This document shows positions 55,462 through 64,000 of a stretch of DNA of 64,000 bases, piece after piece. Where the stretch lies: the NCBI GenBank assembly GCA_039111635.1, contig JBCAQO010000008.1:496001-560000 (forward strand). Direction: 5' to 3'. The notes under the pieces were generated by a model, which was given only the letters and a program-made list of their open reading frames with translations, was not told the DNA's origin and did no database searches. The stretch is from Heterobasidion occidentale (taxonomy: Eukaryota; Basidiomycota; Agaricomycetes; Russulales; Bondarzewiaceae). Position 1 is the stretch's first letter, and each line of letters begins with the position of its first letter. Made by a program: the position numbers and the translations under genes.

Positions 55462-55945
55462 GTTAGTATTCAAAATTACCTCAAGGAATCTACATCGCTC
55501 GTCCCGACCAACAGCGGAGCGCGAAGAACGACAAACAGTTATCGATAGCTTCAATACTCAGGAAACATCTGCCGACCGAAGTTTGTTCGGAGACGCCAAT
55601 ATAGTCCCGGAACATCTATCCCACCATCACTATCTTGATCTCGAATCCTCGCCATCGCTCTCGCCGCCACCCGACTCCACTTTCTTCTTAACCCCACCTT
55701 CGTCGCCGAACCGATCGCTACTCCCGCCGATTTCCCCCATCCTTGATCTTGCGCTTTTAGAACAACAACCCCCGTCTCCTATACCATCTCTCCACGACTC
55801 CATCTCTCCGTTAATCCCACGCAGCCCCGTCTTCTGGACGCCGACCATCCGACCAACTTCGCTAGAACGCTCCTTTGAACCAGCAACTCCATCCCCGATC
55901 ACTTTAGCAAACAATATCTTTTCTCCCACCTTTGACTTTCTCACT
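55462..55945 (+). other. AUG-free leader of Gyp-C
   Basis: No ATG in any frame between LTR and the ORF1 ATG (55946). The ORF1 frame is open back into the LTR and encodes a Ser/Pro-rich stretch. Confidence 0.65.
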
Positions 55946-58111
55946 ATGGCGACCCCATCCATGCCCGCTCGTGGAGATCGAACGGCCCCGACCTTTGACC
56001 CCCATCAACCCCGCGAATTGAGACGATATTTCGCCGATCTGGACTTCCACTTTGGTCAGTCAGCGATAGGAGACGAGCAGGAAAAGAAGAAACACGCTTG
56101 CCGATTCCTGGACGTCGACACCTGCGAGCTTTGGGAATCGCTCACCACTTTCACCGACGCCACGAAGGCATTCAAGGAGTTCTGCGAAGAAGTCTACAGA
56201 CTGTACCCCGGATCGGAGGAAGAGCGCAAATGGTCGGTATCAGATATGGACAAGCTAGTCGGCGAAATGAGCAGGGTCGGCATCTTGTCTCTCAGCGAAC
56301 TCGGCGACTATCATCGGCGATTCCTGGCGATCACGGTATTCCTCCTCAGCAAAGCACAAATTTCGGTCGCCGAACAAGGACGCGCCTTCGCTAGAGGATT
56401 CCAACCGGAGCTATGGGCAAGAATCTCTCAACGCCTACAACTCAAGTTCCCCGATCATTTCCCAGACGACCCATACAACCTCCAAGACATCCACGACGCG
56501 GCCCGATTCGTCTTGCACGGCACCACGTCCGCCTACAGCACGACCTCTACCGACATCTCTCGAGCAGCCCCCGCCGCGCCGCCCACCAACGCAATCAAAG
56601 CCGAAGACCTGGCAACCATGTTCGAACGACTCACCGACACCTTTGTCAAGGCCATCGCAGCTCAAGGGACGTCCAGGCCAGCCGATCGACCATCCCGACA
56701 ACCAGGACAAGGCGGCGACAACTGCATGTTCTGCGGCAGTCCCGAACACTTCATGCGCGCCTGTCCCGAGGTCACCGAATACATTCGGATCGGCAAATGC
56801 AAGCGGAATATCGAGGGGAAGGTTGTATTGTCAAGTGGGGCATTCGTACCCAGAGAAATCACAGGTAGTAACCTGAAGGACCGAGTTGACGAATGGCATC
56901 GCAGGAATCCAGGACAGTTGGCGACTGGACAGATGATGTTCACGGTAAACACGGCGCCGACTCACCCGATGACGATAGCCTCCCGTCACGATTCACCCTC
57001 ACTGCTGGATGTCACCCCGACTTACCAACTCACCGACGTCCAGCGAATCGCAAGCCTCGAACGCGAACTATTCGCATTCCGAACGCGGGGCGCGAGGGCA
57101 CGCGAAATGGCCCAGACAGGACGTTCGACACTTTCTCCTTCACCGGCTCCCGAACGACGAGCGAGGACTGAAACTCCCGAACCCGAACCCCGACCGACCA
57201 CCCCGACTCAGCGACCGCCCCCGGTACCAGCTAAGGACGATGCTCCGATCCACCCATACGCCAAAGCCCAGGACGCCACCTATGCACCACCGCACGAACG
57301 CAACATGGGGGCCCCGGCAAAGATACCATCGGCAAAGAAGGACGCTCCGGCCTACAAAACCACGGCGCCGATCTACGACGAGAAGGTAGCAACCGAGGTC
57401 TACAACAGGGCAATGGCCACTCAGGTGACGCTTACCCAGCGCGAACTACTCTCTCTCTCCCCCGAAGTCCGTTCGCAGGTCAGAGAAGCCACGTCGGCAC
57501 GCCGATCGCCTGCCAGAGACGCCAGCAATGTTCGGACCTTCTACCAAGATGCCGATCTACCCTACGCCATCGACGATCTCGAACCACCGACTCGACCGAC
57601 CGTCTCCTCCTTCGTCAATGTCCTGCACCAACCGGAAACACCCCCGCCGGGCGCTACCATCATCCCCGACATGTACGAAACGTACCTGAAGAATCTACAG
57701 CCCGGTCAGGTTCCTCAGCCGTTGATAGTTGCTAAAGAATCGTCTGCCCTAAGGTCCATCGTTCCCCTCGTCGATCACCAACAGGAAGTCGAATGCGTCA
57801 TTGATCCGGGTTCACAAGTCATCGCCATGTCGGAAGGCATTTGCAACAAACTGGCGCTCATCTATGACCCCGAAATCGTCCTCAATATGCAGTCGGCGAA
57901 CGGCGAAATCGATCGATCCTTGGGCCTGGCACGCAATGTTCCATTCCTCATCGGCGACATCACACTGTACCTACAAGTCCACATCATTCGGAACCCAGCC
58001 TACGATGTTCTCCTCGGTCGGCCCTTCGACATCCTCACCGAAAGTATCGTCAAAAATTATTCAAACGAAGACCAGACGATCACCATCAGCGACCCGAACA
58101 CGGGACGATGA
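55946..58111 (+). CDS. gag-pro: Gyp-C ORF1, Gag-protease
   Basis: 721 residues from the first ATG (MATPSMPARGDR). The N-terminal capsid-like domain (RELRRYFADLDFHFGQ, then KKKHACRFLDVDTCELWESL) occupies about residues 1-200. A zinc knuckle C-X2-C-X4-H-X4-C (CMFCGSPEHFMRAC) is at residues 260-273, followed by a Pro/Arg-rich middle. A retropepsin-like domain closes the protein with active site DPGS (Asp at residue 620) and the later LLGRPFDIL. The protease is thus made with Gag, not with Pol, and has DPG in place of the usual DSG/DTG. The frame is intact. The stop TGA (58109-58111) overlaps the ORF2 ATG. Product: virus-like particle protein with processing enzyme, acting in the cytoplasm. Confidence 0.9.
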   Translation: MATPSMPARGDRTAPTFDPHQPRELRRYFADLDFHFGQSAIGDEQEKKKHACRFLDVDTCELWESLTTFTDATKAFKEFCEEVYRLYPGSEEERKWSVSDMDKLVGEMSRVGILSLSELGDYHRRFLAITVFLLSKAQISVAEQGRAFARGFQPELWARISQRLQLKFPDHFPDDPYNLQDIHDAARFVLHGTTSAYSTTSTDISRAAPAAPPTNAIKAEDLATMFERLTDTFVKAIAAQGTSRPADRPSRQPGQGGDNCMFCGSPEHFMRACPEVTEYIRIGKCKRNIEGKVVLSSGAFVPREITGSNLKDRVDEWHRRNPGQLATGQMMFTVNTAPTHPMTIASRHDSPSLLDVTPTYQLTDVQRIASLERELFAFRTRGARAREMAQTGRSTLSPSPAPERRARTETPEPEPRPTTPTQRPPPVPAKDDAPIHPYAKAQDATYAPPHERNMGAPAKIPSAKKDAPAYKTTAPIYDEKVATEVYNRAMATQVTLTQRELLSLSPEVRSQVREATSARRSPARDASNVRTFYQDADLPYAIDDLEPPTRPTVSSFVNVLHQPETPPPGATIIPDMYETYLKNLQPGQVPQPLIVAKESSALRSIVPLVDHQQEVECVIDPGSQVIAMSEGICNKLALIYDPEIVLNMQSANGEIDRSLGLARNVPFLIGDITLYLQVHIIRNPAYDVLLGRPFDILTESIVKNYSNEDQTITISDPNTGR

Positions 58112-60758
58112 GCCACCATTCCGACAATCCGGCGAGGACCCCCTCGAGTTCTTCACCGAAGACAAGCGGGTTTTCGCGACTCGATGAATTGATCCAGGAT
58201 CAAGGAGAAGTTGCACTGATCATTTCCACCGATCATGATACCCCCAATTTCCCACTTATTGAAGCATCCTCAGATTTTCATTTTCCGTTTCCCTCTCGTC
58301 ACGATCTCTGTCTCAAATACATTATGGCCTCCGATTTGGGGCCCAAAAATCATCTCAAAAACAATCTCGATTCCGATATGTCGTCCTTATTTTCCTCAGT
58401 CGTCCCCGGTCCTTTCCATTCCACCAATATCGCCGACCCGGTCGCCATCTTCGCCGCCAAGCGCAAGTACAAACCGGTCGCACAGAAAACAAGACCAGTC
58501 TTGGCCGACCTCCCCGAAAAGTTCCGAATCATTCGGAACATCCTCGGTGACCCTCTCATTACCCTTCCGACGCTGACGCCAAACCCCCCACCATTCACGC
58601 CGACCGGTAGATATACAGCCGAACGACGCGACCTCATCGACAAAGTCCACTCGGACGACTTCCTTTGGCTGGCCGAACGGCAGCTCATGCACCATTTCAT
58701 GTGTCTACAAGAAATGGGATTTGCTTGGGACGATTCGGAACGCGGACATTTCCGCGAGGACTTCTTCCCACCAGTCAATATGCCAGTAGTCGAACACAAG
58801 CCCTGGGTTCAGCGCAACATCCCGATTCCACCAGGCATCTACGACGAAGTGTGCCGACTTATCAAAACCAAGATCGCCGCTGGAGTCTATGAGCCGTCAA
58901 ATTCTTCCTACCGATCGCGCTGGTTTACGGTCGTCAAGAAGACAAATAGCACCTCCACTGGCACTAAACTCCGAATCGTCCACAGCCTCGAACCCCTGAA
59001 CGCAGTCACCATCCAGCATTCAGGTGTGCCCCCATATACCGATCAGATCGCTGAACAGTTTGCAGCTCGCGCTTGCGGCGGCATTCTGGATCTCTATGTC
59101 GGATACGACAAACGAGGGCTCGCCGAATCATCTCGCGACTTCACCACATTCCAGACCCCGTTCGGTGCCCACCGACTCGTCACCCTACCCATGGGATGGA
59201 CGAATTCGGTCCCGATCTTCCACGACGATGTCACCCACATCCTCCAGCCAGAGATCCCAGACACCACCATTCCTTTCATCGACGATGTCCCGATTCGGGG
59301 CCCACCGACCCGATACGAACTTCCGAACGGCGGCTTCAAGACGCACCCCGACAACTCCGGCATACGACGGTTTGTGTGGGAGCACTTTCAAGGCCTCAAT
59401 CGGGTGGTTCAGCGGATGAAGTACAGCGGAGGAACATTTTCGGGACACAAGGCGACACTCTGCGCGACCGAAATCACGGTGGTCGGCCATCGCTGCACGT
59501 ACGAAGGAAGATTGCCTGACGAGTCTAGGGTAGAGTCAATTATGAAGTGGGGACCTTGCCGGGATCTCTCCGATGTTCGGGCATTTTTAGGGACGATCGG
59601 TGTCGTTCGGATCTTCATTCGGAATTTTGCACACAGAGCGCACGCACTGACAATGTTAACGTGCAAAGATTTCCCGTTCGTGTTCGGCCCAGACCAGATA
59701 GCGGCCCAGGACGACCTCCGGTCGGCGCTTCTCGAATCGCCAGCCCTTCGGCCGATCGACTATAGTTCGGCGGCCAACGTCATCCTTGCCGTCGATACCT
59801 CACAAATAGCGGTCGGCTTCCACCTCTGTCAATGCGCACTCGACAATCCGCGGGTTCGGTACTATGCCCGATTCGGTTCCATCACCCTTAACGACCGTGA
59901 ATCGCGATTCTCCCAACCCAAGCTCGAACTCTACGGACTCTTCCGCGCCCTCCGATCGCTCAAAATGTACCTCATCGGCGTTCGGAACCTGATAGTCGAA
60001 GTAGACGCACGCTACATCAAGGGCATGCTCACTAACCCGGATCTCGAACCCAGCGCTAGCATCAATCGGTGGATCGTCTCCATCCTCACCTTCCATTTCA
60101 CACTTGTCCACGTCCCCGGCACCTCTCACGGCCCCGATGGCCTCTCCCAACGACCACCACAACCCTCCGATCGACCCGAACCCGAAGACGACTTTGACGA
60201 CTGGATCGACAATCTCTACGGCTTCCTCCATCAGATCAACAACACGTTCCCCACCTCCATCTCAACCTCGACAACCGCCATCTTCACCTCCTCGCTCATA
60301 GGCGACCTCCCGACCGATACCGAGTCCGACGACGAAGGCCCGACCATCGACTATTCAGATATCCCAAGATCGCAAAAAGCTTTGGAAGCCGAAGAACGCC
60401 TTTGGTTGGTCCGCGACTGGCACCGAACATTGGTTCGGCCCCCTTCTCTCTCCGACTCCGAATATGCGACTTTTCTGCGATATTGCACTGAGTTCTTCAT
60501 CACAGCCGACAAGCTATGGAGAAAAGACTCGCACGGTCGACACAAGATCGTTGCAGCCCCCTCTAGTCGGATCACAATTCTCACTGCCGCCCATGACGAC
60601 GTTGCTCACAAGGGCTTCTACGCCACGACCGCCTTGGTCGCCGAACGCTTCTGGTGGCCGCACATGAGGCAAGATATTTCCTGGTTTGTTCGGACATGTC
60701 ACCTTTGCCAGATTCGCCAGACTCGCAACGTCCTCATTCCCCCGACCGTCGCTACGCC
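58108..60758 (+). CDS. pol: Gyp-C ORF2, RT-RNaseH-integrase (truncated by Gyp-A5)
   Basis: It starts at ATG 58108, overlapping the ORF1 stop by four bases (ATGA), in the -1 frame. About 884 codons remain. The first ~230 residues are a linker. RT follows with ILDLYVGYD (Asp at residue 328), LPMGWTNSVPIFHDD, and FIDD at residues 390-393 in place of YMDD. RNase H has ILAVDTSQ (Asp 563), ELYGLFRAL and VEVDARYI, ending HVPGTSHGPDGLSQR. The integrase zinc finger (HDDVAHKGF ... CHLCQIRQ) is present, but the DDE core is lost: the LTR of Gyp-A5 starts at 60759. No frameshift is seen in the remaining part. Confidence 0.92.
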
Positions 60759-61377
60759 TGTTATGACTTGACCGATCGGGGCCCTTCGCGGCCGGTCTAA
60801 CCGATGGATCAAGCATCACATGCTAGGCGGCTCCACTACGGAGCATACATCAAGGTATTCGGCATGTCCTTAGGAGCCGACAAGACCGATGGTTCTTCAA
60901 GACATCGGTAGAGGCTATATGAGAGGGACATGAGGCTCACGAAGTTCACACAGTGATAAGGAGGCATTCACATGCCATGGGCTTAGGGCTTATGGGTAAG
61001 CACCTCGTCGCACCATGATGGATCAGTGCAACTGGAGAAGTACAAGAGTAGGCGCCGATGAGAAAGACGGCGGCCACAGCTCTCCTAGGATGGGAACCTG
61101 GAGAAGCACACGGACTCTTACCCTATACCCCATACAGTATATAAGGCCCATAGAATAGGCTGAGGATCTTCAGTCTATTCTCTTTCGTTCATTCGTGTCT
61201 TCGAATACGAAGCTCTTCGTTCCCCTGTATCTACACATACAGGATTCTTAGAGCCAATCATTATTCCTTCCTGTATCAACGCCTGATACAGTCGAGACTT
61301 CGCCCACCACTCAGTCCATTGTGCGACCTAGGGAAGAACCTGTTACTCTTGGGTTATTGAACGAGCAGTTCATAACA
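60759..61377 (+). repeat. Gyp-A5 5' LTR
   Basis: 619 bp. Its R-U5 variant resembles the LTR of Gyp-A2 rather than that of Gyp-A1. Predicted RNA start at 61172. Confidence 0.93.
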
Positions 61378-61846
61378 CTAGAATAGACTCGCTTTTGCCC
61401 CTACCTTGCACCACACTCTGCTTGCTGCCACACTCTTTCTCACAACCCTCATCGGTGGCATAGACCCCCACCGAAGAGAGTTACTTCACACACCCTGGAG
61501 CAAGACCTAGGCCTAGGATTCCCACCAGGCACTAGACGAACCCATAACCAACTTCAACAGAACAATGTCCTATCCATCAAAGAGAAAACCGCTGGTATTA
61601 CTCCGACACCAATCGACCAGCACCCCCAAACTTTGATAACTGCTCATACCGAGAAGGACGATACTTCTTCACAAGAGAAGACGGAACAGAAGCTGAGTGG
61701 GCTTGGGACGAAACAGCAGAAGACTGGGTAGAGCCCCCCCAGTACAGGAACCCCGAACCGGAAATCCCGGACACATCGGAGGAAGAAGAAGGAACATCCG
61801 AGTCCGAATCCTCGGATATTCAAACACGATCAACACCCGAAACATT
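61378..61846 (+). other. Gyp-A5 leader with self-priming PBS
   Basis: The PBS AGAATAGACT is at 61380-61389. A one-base deletion near 61565 creates an ATG that the other copies lack. The protein-like extension of the gag frame is visible downstream of it. Confidence 0.75.
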
Positions 61847-63059
61847 ATGTCAAATCCTACAGACCCCCCCGTCTCGTCGGGAAGGGGCAAGCTCAAGCTC
61901 CCTGATAACTTCGAAGGGGACCGAACACAATCACAGAAATTCATCATGAATTGCCTCCTCCTTTTTACAGCAGAACCAGACCGATACAAGACGGATTCAG
62001 ACAAAGTTTCCTCGCTCTCTCTTGCATGAGATATGGGACGGCCGGCGTATGGGCGGAAAGCTTCCTAAAGAAGACATTAGGGGCGACCCCCCCAAGACCG
62101 TAGGAACTTGGGACGACTTCCTTGTCAGGTTTAAACTCCAGTTCAAGGAAACGAACCTCACGGACAAGGCCCGAAGCGCCCTCATGTCTTTCTCTCAGGG
62201 GAAGATGACGGTGGATGAATATTCAAATCAATTCATCCTTATCGCCGCCGACGCCGACATCACCGACAGGGAACAAGTTCCCTATTTCCAGAGAGGGCTT
62301 GACCCGAGGGTCATGGACAAGATCTATGACAAAGAAACTCCGCCGAAGGATACGATCCAAGATTGGGTCAACACTGCCTGTGAAATAGATGGACGCCTAA
62401 GAGCCCGAAGTGCTCAAAAGGCGATCCTCGCCAACTCCACCTCATTCCGAAGCGACTTCCTCAATCGTTTCCACCTCCAACCCGCTCGTCGTTATAACTC
62501 TACCACCGCCCCTCGCAGAATGAACAACCAGGTGGTTGACATGGATATTGACGCCTCCCGCAAAAGAGACGCCGATCAGAACAAGCGTGTATACGATGGC
62601 AAGAGACCCGCTCCCTTTTCCTGCTACAATTGCGGAAAACCAGGGCACGGGATAGCTGATTGTCGTTCCCCTCGTAGAGGCGTTCCCCCGTCTCGAGGAA
62701 ATTCACGCAAGTCGATGGGCAGAGGAGGTAGACGAACTCGCGCTGCAGACATGGAGGATGAAGACGAGCAAGAATCCCCGGTGGGAAACGATGCACGACT
62801 ACATCGAGGATTGGAGGAGGGGAGTTCTCATGGCCACCACCGTCGGGTATCACAACCTGGTAATTCGGTGGAACGTGAGGACCTTTCCGCGAGAAGGGGA
62901 GGATCACGCCAGAGCGATGGAGAGCGCTACGTACCGCCTAACGGACGACGAGGCAACGGACCCATCAGTGATATTAATGGCGTCCGAGCGCTCTTCCAGG
63001 CAGTAGGGAAGGCCGAGCAAAGGCAGATGTTGGTGGATCTGGCAGAGGATTTTTCCTGA
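61847..63059 (+). pseudogene. gag: Gyp-A5 gag (one frameshift)
   Basis: It begins at ATG 61847 (MSNPTD). A one-base loss near 62011 (TTTCCTCG for TTTCTCTCG-type sequence, with its neighbour) breaks the capsid frame. From 62022 the remaining ~345 codons are open, with an intact zinc knuckle (CYNCGKPGHGIADC, near 62622-62663) and the usual tail LVDLAEDFS. The pol frame is open over the last ~75 nt in -1. Confidence 0.88.
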
Positions 63060-63136
63060 CCTCTCCTTCACCAGCCGAAGAGAGAGGGTCGAGGAAACTC
63101 GAGTATGATTCCCCGTCATATATTCGAATCGGAGCA

Positions 63137-64000
63137 ATGAACAGTCACATTATTACCCCCATTCGACTTGACGTGCGATTAACAACTCGAGGAAGAAGCG
63201 CTGGAGCCAGAGCCGCCATCGACTCAGCATGCGAAGGAATTTTGGTAAATGAGGAGTGGGTACAGAAGCACAACCTTCCCACTTATCCTTTAAACCGCCC
63301 CATCCGCGTTCGCAACGTCGATGACACCATCAACAAGGCAGGCCTCATTCGACGAGGCCTGGACGCGAATCTCACCGTCAAGGATAGACGGGGGAGAACT
63401 CACACTGAACGCGTCCAAATGTTCATCACCAATCTAGGGAAGGATGACATGCTCCTAGGAACAGATTGGCTGAAATACCACGACCCCTCCATCGGGTGGA
63501 GACGCCGTGAGGTACACTTTGATCGTTGCCCCAGAGATTGCCAACAACCATATGGATTTACCAAGGCAAGGGAAGAGCCTACCAAGAAGGCATGGCTAGC
63601 GAAACTACGCGGTGACAAGGTTCCTCAGCGGACGAAACCGCATCTTGTCTCAGAACCGGTAGGACCTTCGTGGACGTGGACTAAAGAACAATGGAGCCAA
63701 GTACCCACGAAGGAATGGAAAACTCGGTTCATGGAACTACTCGAGCACAAATCCCGACAACGCAAGGCTCGGGAGTGGCTCGAAGAACAAGTAGCCGAAA
63801 GGAAGGAACGCCGACAAGCTCAGCAGAAAGCAGCCCAGGGCGAAGCTTCAGGAAAAGTCGCTGAAGAAGCACAAACACCGTCTGACTCCTCCGCAATGGA
63901 TAGCGCAGGAGAACCCGTCATTAGGAAGGTAGCCCCAGAACCCTCGGGGTTCGCAAGCTTTGACGAAGACCTGGAGGAAGAAATCGACACCACCGACTTA
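63137..64000 (+). CDS. pol: Gyp-A5 pol, protease part (partial, open to window end)
   Basis: 288 codons are open from ATG 63137 (MNSHIITPIR) to the window edge, without a break. The frame is open upstream of the ATG, too (LEYDSPSYIRIGA), back into gag. The retropepsin domain has active site AAIDSACEG and later MLLGTDWLKYHDPS. A Lys/Glu/Arg-rich helical linker (KSRQRKAREWLEEQVAERKE) follows before the RT, which lies outside. It is the only copy with an undamaged protease region apart from Gyp-A3 and A4. Confidence 0.9.
   Translation, partial: MNSHIITPIRLDVRLTTRGRSAGARAAIDSACEGILVNEEWVQKHNLPTYPLNRPIRVRNVDDTINKAGLIRRGLDANLTVKDRRGRTHTERVQMFITNLGKDDMLLGTDWLKYHDPSIGWRRREVHFDRCPRDCQQPYGFTKAREEPTKKAWLAKLRGDKVPQRTKPHLVSEPVGPSWTWTKEQWSQVPTKEWKTRFMELLEHKSRQRKAREWLEEQVAERKERRQAQQKAAQGEASGKVAEEAQTPSDSSAMDSAGEPVIRKVAPEPSGFASFDEDLEEEIDTTDL

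Larger units (their letters stand above)
54365..60758 (+). mobile_element. Gyp-C retrotransposon, 5' part (right copy)
   Basis: 5' LTR, tRNA-type PBS, ORF1 (Gag-protease) and most of ORF2 (RT-RNaseH-integrase); cut in the integrase by Gyp-A5. It sits at an exon-intron border of the kinase gene with flank ACGC. Both ORFs are open, so this copy was in good condition before Gyp-A5 arrived. Confidence 0.93.
60759..64000 (+). mobile_element. Gyp-A5, 5' part (runs off the window)
   Basis: It is inserted in the integrase region of Gyp-C ORF2. The candidate left TSD is ACGCC (60754-60758); the right end is outside. It contains the 5' LTR, PBS, gag and the start of pol. Confidence 0.93.

Overview
The window is a repeat-choked stretch of a fungal genome, most probably a mushroom-forming basidiomycete (Agaricomycetes). 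The evidence is short GT-AG introns of about 50-55 bp, an alpha-kinase gene of the type expanded in these fungi, and chromodomain Ty3/gypsy retrotransposons. I cannot name the species. Nearly everything is LTR retrotransposon sequence of three families, here called Gyp-A, Gyp-B and Gyp-C. The only host gene I recognise is one alpha-type protein kinase, now in three pieces.

Layout: 1-2965 is the 3' end of a Gyp-C copy (an antisense, spliced zinc-finger gene, a polypurine tract and an LTR). 2966-3989 is the middle of the kinase gene (minus strand). 3990-14633 is Gyp-A1 (plus strand, TSD CTTGT). 14639-15699 is the 5' part of the kinase gene. 15700-53278 is a nested minus-strand pile: chimeric Gyp-A2 (15700-25636, LTR resumed at 36762-37266), Gyp-A3 inserted in that LTR (25940-36761, TSD GATAC), Gyp-A4 (37267-53278, without its 3' end), and Gyp-B inserted in Gyp-A4 (43637-52517, TSD GGTTA). 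53279-54364 is the catalytic part of the kinase gene. 54365-60758 is the 5' part of a Gyp-C copy, cut by Gyp-A5 (60759 to the window end).

Gyp-A and Gyp-B are chromoviruses (integrase with a C-terminal chromodomain). Both appear to prime reverse transcription with the 5' end of their own RNA, as in the Tf1/sushi group: the first ten bases after the predicted start site are complementary to a PBS lying 2 bp inside the 5' LTR. Gyp-C has a TGG-type tRNA PBS, a Gag-protease ORF1 and an RT-RNaseH-integrase ORF2 joined by an AUGA overlap. All three families have long leaders without any ATG.

Gyp-A carries an accessory module after pol: a TATA box just behind the pol stop, a 405-codon ORF with a 55-bp intron that is present in some copies and precisely absent in others, a second ORF overlapping it in another frame, and about 1.7 kb of non-coding DNA in which some 17 copies of a ~21-nt motif alternate with different hairpins. 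I consider this module the best candidate for an undescribed system.

The order of the kinase pieces is circularly permuted. The two Gyp-C ends share the flank ACGC, and the kinase reading frame continues across it through an interrupted intron. The window is therefore best read as the junction of a tandem duplication made by unequal crossing-over between Gyp-A copies, or as an assembly join imitating one. Many ORFs carry single-base homopolymer indels although LTR pairs are about 99.5% alike, so base-level errors in the assembly are possible.
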